The notes under the pieces were generated by a model. It made no database searches. It saw nothing but the letters and a program-made list of their open reading frames with translations, and was not told the origin of the DNA. From Mucilaginibacter terrenus (GTDB lineage Bacteria; Bacteroidota; Bacteroidia; Sphingobacteriales; Sphingobacteriaceae), in assembly GCF_003432065.1 (NCBI RefSeq), contig NZ_QWDE01000001.1, positions 1,674,001 through 1,738,000 on the forward strand: 64,000 nucleotides of DNA, read 5' to 3'. The stretch's first letter is position 1. Each line of letters begins with the position of its first letter. The position numbers and the translations under genes were made by a program. Positions 1 to 8,934 of the stretch are shown here, one piece after another.

Positions 1-743
1 CAGCCGCGCCAGTTAAACGGAACCAGTTTCTCTACGTAATCCTTTTTAGGTGCTGTACCTAACCAAAGATTCCAATCTAATTCTTTCGGAATGTTTTGGC
101 TTGGCTCGGGCCATTTGATGCCCTGAGGCCACACTGGACGGTTAGTCCAGCAGTATACGGTATGCACATCGCCAATCAGGTCGGCATCATACCATTCGGA
201 CATCAGGCGGGTACCATCGTTAGATGCACCCTGGTTACCCATTTGGGTTACCACCTTGTATTTTTTAGCTGCGTCAGTTAACAAGCGTGCCTCCCAAATA
301 TCATGGGTGAGTGGTTTTTGCACGTAAACGTGCTTGCCCATTTGCATGGCATGGTATGCTATAATAGCGTGGTTATGATCTGGGGTTGATACCGAAACCG
401 CATCAAAGTTCTTGTGCTCTTTGTCGTACATCTCGCGCCAGTCCTTGTAATATTTAGCTTTCGGGAATGATGCACGTGATTTTGCAGCACGGCGGTCGTC
501 AACGTCGCAAAGGAACGCGATGTTAGCTTTTCCACTTTTCGCGAATGCAGCAATGTCGCTTTCGCCTTTACCGCCGGCACCAATGCCTGCTACGTTCAGC
601 ATGTCACTTGGGGCAATAAAACCTTTGCCGCCCAGCACAAAACGCGGAACGATCATGAAGCCTGCAGCGGCTAATGAACCAGTTTTGATAAAATCGCGCC
701 TGGATTGATTTTGCTCCTGCACGTTGTCTTTCTTCTCGGTCAT
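1..743 (-). CDS. Gfo/Idh/MocA family oxidoreductase, partial (C-terminus off left edge)
   Basis: The reading frame starts at ATG 743-741 and runs off the left edge, giving about 247 residues. Residues 14-33 hold a twin-arginine signal (SRRDFIKTGS, then a hydrophobic stretch), so the protein is probably exported to the periplasm. An NAD(P)-binding fold follows (GIGAGGKGESDI), then the family's dinucleotide-domain landmarks STPDHNHA and GKHVYVQKPLTHD, where Lys and Pro are characteristic. The end of the fragment (WNLWLGTAP) is typical of the Bacteroidota Tat-exported subgroup. The gene lies 21 bp downstream of a GMC oxidoreductase and is the last visible member of the cluster. Known members oxidise or reduce sugars and 3-keto sugars; the substrate here is not readable. 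Confidence 0.9.
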   Translation of the reverse strand, partial: MTEKKDNVQEQNQSRRDFIKTGSLAAAGFMIVPRFVLGGKGFIAPSDMLNVAGIGAGGKGESDIAAFAKSGKANIAFLCDVDDRRAAKSRASFPKAKYYKDWREMYDKEHKNFDAVSVSTPDHNHAIIAYHAMQMGKHVYVQKPLTHDIWEARLLTDAAKKYKVVTQMGNQGASNDGTRLMSEWYDADLIGDVHTVYCWTNRPVWPQGIKWPEPSQNIPKELDWNLWLGTAPKKDYVEKLVPFNWRG

Positions 744-764
744 GATGTTTTTTATTCTTAGATG

Positions 765-2444
765 TTAGATGTTTCCTTTTTTAAGCTCTTTAACCGCGAA
801 GTCAGCTGCACGTGCGGTAAGCGCCATGTAAGTTAATGAAGGGTTCTGGCAAGCTGCTGAGGCCATTGCGGCGCCGTCCGTAACAAATACGTTTTTAGCA
901 TCCCAAACCTGGTTCCACTCGTTCAATACCGACACCTTCGGATCGCGGCCCATACGTGCTGTACCCATTTCATGAATACCACGCCCCAATACCGGCTCCA
1001 TGCTGTAGGTCTGCACGTCTTTAACGCCGGCAGCTTCCAGCATTTCTTTGGCGTCGTTCATCATATCGATGCGCATTTTGCGTTCGTTATCTTTAACTTC
1101 CGCATCAACGGCCAGTACCGGCAAACCCCATTTGTCTTTCTTGTTTTTATCCAGGTAAACGCGGTTTTCATGATACGGTAAAGTCTCACCGAAACCACCT
1201 ATACCCATGCTCCAGTCGCCTGGTTCGCTCAGCGCGTCTTTAAAGGCGCCACCAATATTCATTTCGGCGATGTCACGGCTCCAGCCCCCGCGGCTTGCAC
1301 CACCCTGGTAGCCAAATCCACGGATATAATCGCGTTTTTCACCATTTAAGTTACGGTAACGTGGTATATAGATGCCGTTAGCCCTGCGGCCAAAGAAATA
1401 CTTATCCTGGAAACCTTCTATACGGCCACCTGCACCTACGTTAAGGTGATGGTCCATTACGTTGTGGCCCAGCTGACCGCTGCTGCTGCCTAAGCCTTCC
1501 GGCCAGATATCTGTAGCAGAGTTCATCAACACCCAAGCGCTGTTTAAAGCAGAAGCATTAACAAACACAATTTTAGCGTAGAACTCGTAAGTTTTGTTTG
1601 TTTCAGCATCCAGTACTTCTACGCCTTTCGCTTTCTTGGTATCCTTATCATAAAGGATCTTGGTAACAATTGACCATGGGCGAACGGTAAGATTACCGGT
1701 TGCCATTGCTGCCGGTAAAGTGGCAGACTGCGTGCTGAAGTATGCGCCAAACGGACATCCTAACCAGCACTTGTTGCGGTACTGGCAATTTGTACGGTTG
1801 TTGTGTGGTACTGTAATATTAGCTGTACGGCCAATAATAAAATGGCGCTGATCTTTATAAAACTCTTTAAAACGTTTTTTTACGTCCTTTTCAACAACGT
1901 TCATTTCCATAGGTGGCATAAAGTCGCCATCCGGAAGGATTGGAACGCCATCCCTGCTGCCAGAAATACCTGCGAAACGCTCGGCATAGCCGTACCATGA
2001 CTCCAGATCTTTGTAACGGATAGGCCAATCTGTACCAATACCGTCTTTTAAGTTAGCTTCAAAGTCGGTATCGTGCCAGCGGTAAGACTGACGGCCCCAC
2101 ATTAGTGAACGGCCACCCATGTGATATCCACGGAACCAGTCGAAACGTTTTATCTCAGTATAAGGACTTTCTTTTTCGTTAACCCAGTAATCAAGGTTAG
2201 TTTCGTTAAGAGGGTAATCGCGTTTTAAAACCGGATAATCCTCTATCATTTGCTGTGTACGGCCACCACGATGCGGGAACTCCCAGGGGGCTTTGTTGGC
2301 ATTCACATAATCCTTAATGTGCTCTATATTCTTGCCGCGCTCCAACATAATGGTTTTCAAGCCCTTCTCGGTCAGTTCTTTAGCAGCCCAGCCGCCAGAT
2401 ATACCTGAACCAATGACTATAGCGTCATAAGTGTTTGTAGACAT
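765..2444 (-). CDS. GMC family oxidoreductase (FAD-dependent sugar dehydrogenase type)
   Basis: This 559-residue flavoprotein has an N-terminal dinucleotide-binding motif GSGISGGWAAKEL (about 12-24), a Cys-rich GCPFGAYFS segment near residue 228, and the GMC C-terminal signature HEMGTARMG (about 488) followed by NPSLTYMALTARA. GMC enzymes oxidise alcohols or sugar hydroxyls. Members paired with a gluconate-2-dehydrogenase subunit-3-like protein form membrane-linked sugar dehydrogenases, and some produce 3-keto sugars. The protein has no signal of its own, so export would have to be by piggyback on the Tat-bearing small subunit at 4316-4927 (inference). It is clearly paralogous to the next gene. 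The start ATG at 2444 gives the expected N-terminus just before the FAD motif. Confidence 0.92.
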   Translation of the reverse strand: MSTNTYDAIVIGSGISGGWAAKELTEKGLKTIMLERGKNIEHIKDYVNANKAPWEFPHRGGRTQQMIEDYPVLKRDYPLNETNLDYWVNEKESPYTEIKRFDWFRGYHMGGRSLMWGRQSYRWHDTDFEANLKDGIGTDWPIRYKDLESWYGYAERFAGISGSRDGVPILPDGDFMPPMEMNVVEKDVKKRFKEFYKDQRHFIIGRTANITVPHNNRTNCQYRNKCWLGCPFGAYFSTQSATLPAAMATGNLTVRPWSIVTKILYDKDTKKAKGVEVLDAETNKTYEFYAKIVFVNASALNSAWVLMNSATDIWPEGLGSSSGQLGHNVMDHHLNVGAGGRIEGFQDKYFFGRRANGIYIPRYRNLNGEKRDYIRGFGYQGGASRGGWSRDIAEMNIGGAFKDALSEPGDWSMGIGGFGETLPYHENRVYLDKNKKDKWGLPVLAVDAEVKDNERKMRIDMMNDAKEMLEAAGVKDVQTYSMEPVLGRGIHEMGTARMGRDPKVSVLNEWNQVWDAKNVFVTDGAAMASAACQNPSLTYMALTARAADFAVKELKKGNI

Positions 2445-2601
2445 AAAAGTATTGAGTTAAAATAAATCTTGTTTAGTATTGGTTACTCCGCCTAATGTAT
2501 GAACAAAAAATAACCTTACAAATTTTTTTCATTGTGTTTTGCAAACACATTCAGCATAATACACCGTCCAATAATCCTTAAACTAATTAAGGATCGGGCG
2601 T

Positions 2602-4314
2602 TTAGCTGTTCAGTTTCTTTTTCTCTCCTACGTAATGATCTACTGCGCGTGCTGCAAATGCCATATAAGTAAGCGAAGGGTTTTGGTATGATGTTGAGGT
2701 CATACTCGCCCCGTCGGTCACGTAAACATTTTGGCATGCATGCAAGCGGTGCCATTTATCAAGCATTGATGTCTTAGGATCGTTACCCATGCGCACGCCA
2801 CCCATTTCATGGATATCCAGCCCGGGAGCACGGTGATCGCTTTCGCCTTTTATATTTTTGAAACCGGCAGAAGTGAACATTTCTGTCAGCTGCGCCAAGT
2901 AATCGGCTTTCATCTTAGCATCGTTATCGTCATAATCCACAGATATTTTAAGCTGCGGTATACCCCAGGGGTCTTTCTTGCTCTTATCAAGCGCTACATA
3001 GTTACTCTCCTTAGGGATGGTTTCGCCCATCATGTGCGATCCTACACGCCAAGGGCCAAGGTCCTTTTTAGCAAGGTTTTGTTTCAATTCGTCGCCAATA
3101 CCTTCGCCACTGCTGGTGCGGCCACGGTAAGCGCTTAAGCCAGCCCCATAACCACGTAGGAAATTGGTTTCTTGTTTATGTAAGTTACGGAAACGCGGGA
3201 TATAACCACCACCCGCGGGATTGCGCCCGTCGGTTGCCCATTCTTCAAAACCCTCTACCTCGGCGCTGATGTGCGCCGAATAATTATGAAACGCAACATA
3301 TTTACCCAGTGTGCCACTATCATTACCTAAACCGTTAGGGAAACGATTGGAGGTTGAATTAAGCAGCACAAGATTACTGTTCAATGCCGCCGCATTAAGG
3401 AATATCACATCGGCATGGTAGTCTATAGCTTCTTTAGTATTAGTGTCTATAACCCGTACGCCGGTTGCTTTGCCCAGCTTTTCATTGTAAATAATAGATT
3501 CAACTACCGAGAACGGCCTAAGTGTAACGTTGCCGGTTTTTAGCGCCCACGGCATGGTAGACGAGTTAGCACTAAAATAGCCACCAAACGGACAACCACG
3601 CTGGCAAAGGGTACGCTCCTGGCATTGTGCCCTGCCCTGTTGCAGATGGATCGGGTTCGGCTTTGACAAATGCGCGCAGCGGGCGCTTATAACATCACGG
3701 CTGTATTTAGTTTTTACGTGCTTGCTGAAGTAACTCTCTACAGCATTTAACGGGAAAGCCGGTAAAAATTCACCATCCGGCAAGTGCGGTAAGCCATCGC
3801 GATTACCAGATATACCAGCGAATTTTTCTACATGGCTGTACCATGGTGCAATGTCTTTATACCGTATAGGCCAGTCTACCGCGAAACCATCGCGTGCAGG
3901 GCCTTCAAAATCAAAATCGCTCCAGCGTTGGGTTTGGCGTGCCCACAGTAAGGATTTACCGCCTACCTGGTATCCGCGAATCCAGTCGAACGGTTTCTCC
4001 TGAACGTAAGGATGCTCAGCATCTTTAACAAAGAAATGAGCAGCGTCCTCACCAAAGGCATAACAACGATTTACTATGGGGTTTGCCTTTTGAACATCCT
4101 CGGGGATTACACCGTGGTGCGGAAACTCCCAGGGATATAAATTGGTTGTAGGGTAATCCTTTATATGTTTAACATCACGGCCACGCTCTAACACAAGCGT
4201 TTTTAGCCCTTTTTCTCCAAGTTCTTTTGCTGCCCAGCTACCGCTCATGCCCGAGCCGATAACTATGGCATCAAACGTGCGTTCTTTTACGCTATCTATA
4301 TTTAAAAATGCCAT
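2602..4314 (-). CDS. GMC family oxidoreductase (second paralogue)
   Basis: This 570-residue paralogue of the neighbouring 559-aa protein has an FAD motif GSGMSGSWAAKEL near residue 20, GCPFGGYFS near residue 238, HEMGGVRMG near residue 500 and a C-terminal NPSLTYMAFAARA. Its start is 1 bp after the stop of the subunit-3-like gene, so the two are probably translationally coupled and form one dehydrogenase. Sequence between the landmarks differs widely from the first paralogue, which suggests a different substrate rather than a recent duplication. No signal peptide is visible; export would rely on the Tat partner. Electron transfer to a cytochrome cannot be assigned because no cytochrome gene is in view. 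Confidence 0.92.
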   Translation of the reverse strand: MAFLNIDSVKERTFDAIVIGSGMSGSWAAKELGEKGLKTLVLERGRDVKHIKDYPTTNLYPWEFPHHGVIPEDVQKANPIVNRCYAFGEDAAHFFVKDAEHPYVQEKPFDWIRGYQVGGKSLLWARQTQRWSDFDFEGPARDGFAVDWPIRYKDIAPWYSHVEKFAGISGNRDGLPHLPDGEFLPAFPLNAVESYFSKHVKTKYSRDVISARCAHLSKPNPIHLQQGRAQCQERTLCQRGCPFGGYFSANSSTMPWALKTGNVTLRPFSVVESIIYNEKLGKATGVRVIDTNTKEAIDYHADVIFLNAAALNSNLVLLNSTSNRFPNGLGNDSGTLGKYVAFHNYSAHISAEVEGFEEWATDGRNPAGGGYIPRFRNLHKQETNFLRGYGAGLSAYRGRTSSGEGIGDELKQNLAKKDLGPWRVGSHMMGETIPKESNYVALDKSKKDPWGIPQLKISVDYDDNDAKMKADYLAQLTEMFTSAGFKNIKGESDHRAPGLDIHEMGGVRMGNDPKTSMLDKWHRLHACQNVYVTDGASMTSTSYQNPSLTYMAFAARAVDHYVGEKKKLNS

Positions 4315-4315
4315 C

Positions 4316-4927
4316 TTATGCTGTTGCCTTCTTTTTAACCGGGAACATTGCGTTGTACCTGCCCGGCACTAATTCATAAACTACCTGTTTGGTCATGAAG
4401 TATTGGGATGTAGTGTACCCAAACACTGTATAGCCTTTCACCATACCGTAAAACGTATCCAGCTTTGCCGGCTCTTCGGGTTTGTGGTTCTTATCAGCCT
4501 TGACTGCGGCTTCTTCCTTAGCACCTCTTTCTTTAGCCTGTTTCTCCAGGTCAACAACAAAGGCGGTACGCTCCTGCTGAGTTAGCTGATTGAAGGATTT
4601 GCCGTATTTTTTTTCTGCTGCTTCGTCAAACTCTTTAAGGCCTGCTTTGAAAGCGTCCTGCTGCTCTTTGCCCGTACAATCATCTATCATTTTTAATATA
4701 AAAAGATTTATACCGAGTTCTTTAGCACCGGGGGTACTCGTTCTAGGCAAAATGGTTTCTGCAAGGTTAGTAACCAGGTTTTCCTGGTCGGCATCTATCT
4801 CCAGATGTTTAAGTTCTACTACCGGCTTGCCTTTTTTGTCGTTAAAGCAGGATGGTAGTACCGCCGCGCTGCCTAAAATAAGCGCCATGTTGCGGATGGC
4901 TATTCGCCGGTTCATTTGAAGGTTCAA
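4316..4927 (-). CDS. Gluconate 2-dehydrogenase subunit 3 family protein, Tat lipoprotein
   Basis: The 203-residue product begins with a twin-arginine signal (NRRIAIRNM) and a hydrophobic run ending in a lipobox-like VLPSC, so it is probably a Tat-exported lipoprotein. The mature part contains ETILPRTSTPGAKELGINLF, the hallmark of the subunit-3 family, and a YTTSQYFMTKQVVYELVPG stretch near the C-terminus. Such subunits escort and anchor GMC dehydrogenases. The gene is immediately upstream (1 bp) of a GMC gene in the direction of transcription, which supports a two-subunit enzyme. Residues 120-160 are Lys/Glu-rich. The start could be either of two Mets four residues apart. Confidence 0.88.
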   Translation of the reverse strand: MNLQMNRRIAIRNMALILGSAAVLPSCFNDKKGKPVVELKHLEIDADQENLVTNLAETILPRTSTPGAKELGINLFILKMIDDCTGKEQQDAFKAGLKEFDEAAEKKYGKSFNQLTQQERTAFVVDLEKQAKERGAKEEAAVKADKNHKPEEPAKLDTFYGMVKGYTVFGYTTSQYFMTKQVVYELVPGRYNAMFPVKKKATA

Positions 4928-5016
4928 TTTATAGCGATGTTTAGTTTAATGATCGGTTAGGGGAACGCTTGCGCGCTGTCCCGACATACTTAACGCTGAA
5001 AAGTACGGTTAAACTA

Positions 5017-5931
5017 CTAATAACCCCACTTTTTCATGGTTTGTAAATCAATTTTTACAGAGTCAATCGGGTCCATTCCCTGGTACGACTCCTGCTCAAT
5101 AATCAAGTAGGTAGTATTGCCGTCTTTTTTGGCAGCTTTAAGTACATCTTGTACAGGCAATACACCTTTACCCAACACACAGCTTTCGTATCCGGTGCCT
5201 TCATTAGGGTGCTCTGCACTCTTAATTTCATCTTTTACGTGCATCAGCTCAAACCTGCCCGGATACTTTTTGATAAGAGACACTGCTGAATTTTCGCGTC
5301 CGTACATGTTGCCCATATCCAGCTGCTGTGCCACCAGGGAAGGATCGGTATGCTGAAGTATATAGTCAAACAGCCTTATATCGCCTACCATGGTGGTAAA
5401 CTCAAAATCGTGATTGTGATAGCCAAACTTCATCCCCGATTTCTTACAAAGCTCACCACTCTTATTAAACTGATCCAGGATTCGGTTAAGTGCATCTTTA
5501 TCGGTACGCACCCTTTCGTCCATCCACGGGCTTATCACATATTTCTGCTCAAGAATAGCAGCGTCTTCTACAGTATATTTCCAGGCATCGGTAAAATCAT
5601 TTTTAGCAGCGTCCCAATGCTGGGCGGTCATAACGGTATGCCCGCTAGGCATTTTTAATCCTAAATCATCTAATACCTTTTTAAACTCTTTTGCATTCCA
5701 GCCATAAAACTTGCGGTCGATATAATTGGCATGCTCTACGTATACATAACCCATATCTGCAAGCTTTTTCAGCGTTCCAGACGGATCGGTTTTCATACGC
5801 TCGCGTACGGAATACAACTGTAAGCCTACCCGTTGTAGTTTTGGTGCAGCCAATACATTTTTAGGTAAGAAAGCCGCGGCAGTTACCGCCAGGGCGCCGG
5901 TTTTAATAAAGCTTCTGCGAGATGGATTCAT
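5017..5931 (-). CDS. Sugar phosphate isomerase/epimerase family protein, Tat-exported
   Basis: This 304-residue xylose-isomerase-like TIM-barrel protein has an N-terminal Tat signal (SRRSFIKTG, then a hydrophobic segment ending near AAP). Landmarks include RVGLQLYSVRER at the start of the barrel, GYHNHDFEF near residue 173, QLDMGNMYG, and a late EQES motif; His, Glu and Asp in these motifs usually bind a divalent metal. Exported members of this superfamily occur in Bacteroidota sugar clusters, where some act on 3-keto-glycosides as lyases or epimerases. The 11-bp gap from the gene upstream and the GMC genes downstream suggest an operon. The precise reaction is not determinable from sequence. 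Confidence 0.88.
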   Translation of the reverse strand: MNPSRRSFIKTGALAVTAAAFLPKNVLAAPKLQRVGLQLYSVRERMKTDPSGTLKKLADMGYVYVEHANYIDRKFYGWNAKEFKKVLDDLGLKMPSGHTVMTAQHWDAAKNDFTDAWKYTVEDAAILEQKYVISPWMDERVRTDKDALNRILDQFNKSGELCKKSGMKFGYHNHDFEFTTMVGDIRLFDYILQHTDPSLVAQQLDMGNMYGRENSAVSLIKKYPGRFELMHVKDEIKSAEHPNEGTGYESCVLGKGVLPVQDVLKAAKKDGNTTYLIIEQESYQGMDPIDSVKIDLQTMKKWGY

Positions 5932-5942
5932 ATTTTTGAGAT

Positions 5943-7478
5943 TTAGTTTTTTGCTATCGGGAACACAGGAAATAAAAGGTCTGAATTGCTTACAAAGGCA
6001 ATGTGCTTACTATCCGGCGACCAGGATGGTGTATTTATAGTACCCTGCCCACCGTAAAGATAAGCAACTACTTTAGACGGACCGCCGGTTACAGGCATCA
6101 CTCTTATATAAACATGTTTGTAAAAAGGATGATCGCCAGGTGCAACCTCGTTTTTAAGGAATGTGATGTAAACGATCCACTTCCCGTCCGGCGAAACGTG
6201 CGGAAACCAGTTGTTATAATCATCATTAGTAATCTGCACCTGGTTTTTGCCATCTGCATCCATTCGCCACACCTGCATCAGGCCAGACCGCACTGAGTTG
6301 AAGTAAATGTACTTACCATTGGGCGTATATTCAGGCCCGTCGTCAAGCCCCGGGGTTGTGGTAAGGCGCTCTTCGGGACCACCGCCTGAAGGGATGCGGT
6401 ACACATCGTATTCGCCCTTGCGCTCTCCACAAAATACCAGGTATTTACCATCAGGAGACCAGCCGTGCATATATGAAGCACCAACGCCTTTGGTGGTTAC
6501 AGCCTTGGCCTCGCCCCCGTTTACCGGTACAGTATAACCAATTGAGGGCCCGCCATCGCCGCTGCTGATGGTAAGCATTTTGCCATCAAAAGATATAACA
6601 TGATCGTTATTATTGTTTTTAGCAGGGTTTGTATTTAATGGTACAGGTGTGTTGCTAGCAAGGCTATACTTGTACAAGGTTCCGTCACTATTATAAATGA
6701 GGGATTTGTTGTCCTTTGTCCAGTTTGGTGCCTGTAATGATTTTGGCGACTGGTAGATGATCCGGCTGTGTTGAGTTTCCATATCCAGTATCTCAATAGC
6801 GCTGCCAAGATATTTTTTGTATGGAACAAGATCTGCAGGGGCCGGAGACACAATGCGAACGTTGCTGAAGATTGCCTTTTCGGTAACATCAGGATTGTGC
6901 GAGCAAACGAATAATCCGACGTATACCTCATCTCCAAGATCAAGGTCGACCTTTTCCTCGGGACCAAATACATCGCCTTTTTTTGCTGCCGACATAGTGT
7001 AAGTATTTCCCTTTCGCTCCAGTTGTATCACACCTGCAAACGTCACTGTAGATTTTTGTTCTTCAGTTACCGCACCCGCTGTTTTACGGTATTGCAAAGA
7101 GGTTAAACCGTCGCCATGTACAACAGCATTAACGTGTGCAGAATTGCCCTCTAATGTTTTACGTACCATAAAGCCCCACTTGCGGTGCAGCTCTACGCCT
7201 TTGCCTATAAACTCCGCGTTCGTACGCAGAATAAAGTCGCCCTTTAGTTTTTTCCAAACAAAATGAAACTCATCAGTATTTGCCCAAATATTAGTTCCCG
7301 ATCCGCTGATGGTATATTGCTGTTTGGCAGCATTGTACATTACCTCGCCTTTGTGCTTTACAGCACCTACATTGGTATGGCTGTCAAAAATACCAGGGCC
7401 GGAATTTTGTGCGCAAGCAGCAACAGTAAATTGCAGGGCAGCAACAACCACTAAAAAGCAAGATAATCTCTTAAGCAT
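5943..7478 (-). CDS. Secreted TolB-like PD40 beta-propeller with N-terminal ConA-like domain
   Basis: The 511-residue protein has a signal peptide with a Cys-containing end (about 1-24). Residues 30-215 look like a concanavalin-A-like/DUF1349-type lectin fold (WGFMVRKTLEGNSAHVNAVVHGDG). The C-terminal half has WD40-like PD40 blades with SPDGKYLVF, TPNGKYIYF, SPDGKWIVY and SPDSKHIAF repeats, as in TolB-family propellers. It is the first gene of the minus-strand cluster, so a promoter probably lies in 7479-7555. Its likely site is the periplasm or outer membrane. A sugar-binding or hydrolytic role is inferred only from its neighbours. Confidence 0.85.
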   Translation of the reverse strand: MLKRLSCFLVVVAALQFTVAACAQNSGPGIFDSHTNVGAVKHKGEVMYNAAKQQYTISGSGTNIWANTDEFHFVWKKLKGDFILRTNAEFIGKGVELHRKWGFMVRKTLEGNSAHVNAVVHGDGLTSLQYRKTAGAVTEEQKSTVTFAGVIQLERKGNTYTMSAAKKGDVFGPEEKVDLDLGDEVYVGLFVCSHNPDVTEKAIFSNVRIVSPAPADLVPYKKYLGSAIEILDMETQHSRIIYQSPKSLQAPNWTKDNKSLIYNSDGTLYKYSLASNTPVPLNTNPAKNNNNDHVISFDGKMLTISSGDGGPSIGYTVPVNGGEAKAVTTKGVGASYMHGWSPDGKYLVFCGERKGEYDVYRIPSGGGPEERLTTTPGLDDGPEYTPNGKYIYFNSVRSGLMQVWRMDADGKNQVQITNDDYNNWFPHVSPDGKWIVYITFLKNEVAPGDHPFYKHVYIRVMPVTGGPSKVVAYLYGGQGTINTPSWSPDSKHIAFVSNSDLLFPVFPIAKN

Positions 7479-7555
7479 AGCAGGAGGATAAATAATTGGT
7501 TTACTAAGTTAGCTAATCATTTTAAAAAACATGCTTTTAACCAATCATTTGCAAT

Positions 7556-7587
7556 AAAAAAAGGGATGCTGTCACATCCCTTTTACA
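7556..7587 (-). terminator. Rho-independent terminator of the desaturase gene
   Basis: GGGATG (7563-7568) pairs with CATCCC (7575-7580) and is extended by four A-T pairs; the loop is CTGTCA. Read on the minus strand the stem is followed by a run of seven T residues, which suits the desaturase transcript ending 45 bp upstream of it. Confidence 0.8.
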
Positions 7588-7632
7588 TTTACCATTTTGA
7601 GGCGGTAAAATAATATCATGATAAGTTAAAAC

Positions 7633-8706
7633 CTACTTAGTTGCAAAAATCTGCTTGCCGGTTTGCGGACAGTAAACAGGTTCGGGCTGTAAGGCCGGCT
7701 GTACATATTCTTTAAGGAACTGGGCTTTGCTATCCTTATACTGGCTAACTGCACCAAACGTATACATCAATTTGATATAAACCCAGGCCATGTCTATCTG
7801 GTAAGGCTTAAAACCCGAGCGGGCGCTTTTAGGGAACAGGTGATGGTTGTTGTGCCACTCACCGGCAACAAGGCCAGGCCAAAGCTGATTTACCGACATG
7901 TCCTTACGGTTATGATCAATACCTTCGCGGCGTTTATCTTCACCCTTTCCGTGGCCTTCATAGTTAAATGTACGTACTCCTACGGCCCAAAACCCTGCAG
8001 CGCCAAATATGGCACAAGCCAGCGCTGGTCCGCCAATAAGGTAAAACACCGTGAACCAGAAGGCCCAGTTGGCAATTACCCCTAATATCATATTAAAAGG
8101 TTTAGCCAGCGATCCCCATTTTTGGTATTGTGTGTAACTATTGCAGGTAACACCGGTGTGCTTCATTAGGGTAAGGCAACGCTGATAATCCTTCTCGTTC
8201 ATGTTGCGGTTAATGGGCTGGTGGTTAACATCTGCCAGGAAACAGTATAAAAAGCCTCCCTGCGCGTTGTACGGATCGCCTGGGGTATCTGAAAGTGCGT
8301 GGTGCACGTGGTGCGATATAGCGTAAATCTCTTCAGGAATGATTTTCAACGTAAGATTTTGAGTAACAAAGCGCCAGAAATTATTGCTGAACTTATAGGC
8401 GCCATGGGTACAGTACCTGTGGTACCAGATGGTGCCATGCGTACCCATTACCACCATGCTGTATACAAAAGCAATGATAAGGCCCTGCAGAGAGAAATAT
8501 TTAAAAACGAACAGCAGCAGGAACACTGCCAATACAGCTACCATAGCCCAGCTCATAAAAGAAAGCCAGTTCTTTTTGCTGCGAAAGATGTTTAGTCGTG
8601 AAAAAAATTCTTTAAATATTTGGCCAGGAGCAGGTTTGGCAAGGTTGCCGTTCTCATCCTTCCAGCCATAGGAAGGGCGCTCTAGCACATCATGGATAAA
8701 TGCCAT
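7633..8706 (-). CDS. Acyl-CoA desaturase (membrane fatty acid desaturase)
   Basis: This 357-residue integral membrane enzyme has the three histidine boxes of the acyl-CoA/acyl-lipid delta-9 class: HRYCTH near residue 92, HHVHH near residue 130, and HNNHH near residue 283, which together hold the di-iron centre. Two hydrophobic hairpins lie around residues 45-90 and 205-240. The enzyme would introduce a cis double bond into fatty acyl chains and adjust membrane fluidity. It is transcribed alone, divergent from the outer-membrane barrel at 8935, with its own terminator. The 228-bp divergent region 8707-8934 is AT-rich; I see no confident promoter match there. Confidence 0.92.
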   Translation of the reverse strand: MAFIHDVLERPSYGWKDENGNLAKPAPGQIFKEFFSRLNIFRSKKNWLSFMSWAMVAVLAVFLLLFVFKYFSLQGLIIAFVYSMVVMGTHGTIWYHRYCTHGAYKFSNNFWRFVTQNLTLKIIPEEIYAISHHVHHALSDTPGDPYNAQGGFLYCFLADVNHQPINRNMNEKDYQRCLTLMKHTGVTCNSYTQYQKWGSLAKPFNMILGVIANWAFWFTVFYLIGGPALACAIFGAAGFWAVGVRTFNYEGHGKGEDKRREGIDHNRKDMSVNQLWPGLVAGEWHNNHHLFPKSARSGFKPYQIDMAWVYIKLMYTFGAVSQYKDSKAQFLKEYVQPALQPEPVYCPQTGKQIFATK

Positions 8707-8934
8707 CAGTATCGGGAGGTTAGTTTAAATTAACGGTTTATAATTTAGTTATTAGGGGGCGTTTTAAAGATACTAACTTTATTTTAAAAAACACATACTT
8801 ACTCTTAAAAATATTAAGATATAATTAAACTAGTAGTTAACAAGTACTATACTCTGCAACAATAGTATGACATAGAACAGATTTTTAAACCTGTTAGCGC
8901 ATTAATGGTCATGTGATGAGTTAATTGCTTTATC

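Noticed and set aside
2533-2594. Hairpins TGTGTTT/AAACACA and ATCCTTAA/TTAAGGAT between the two GMC genes
   Set aside because: Neither is followed by a T-run in the direction of transcription, and the stems are short and AT-rich; not enough to call a terminator.
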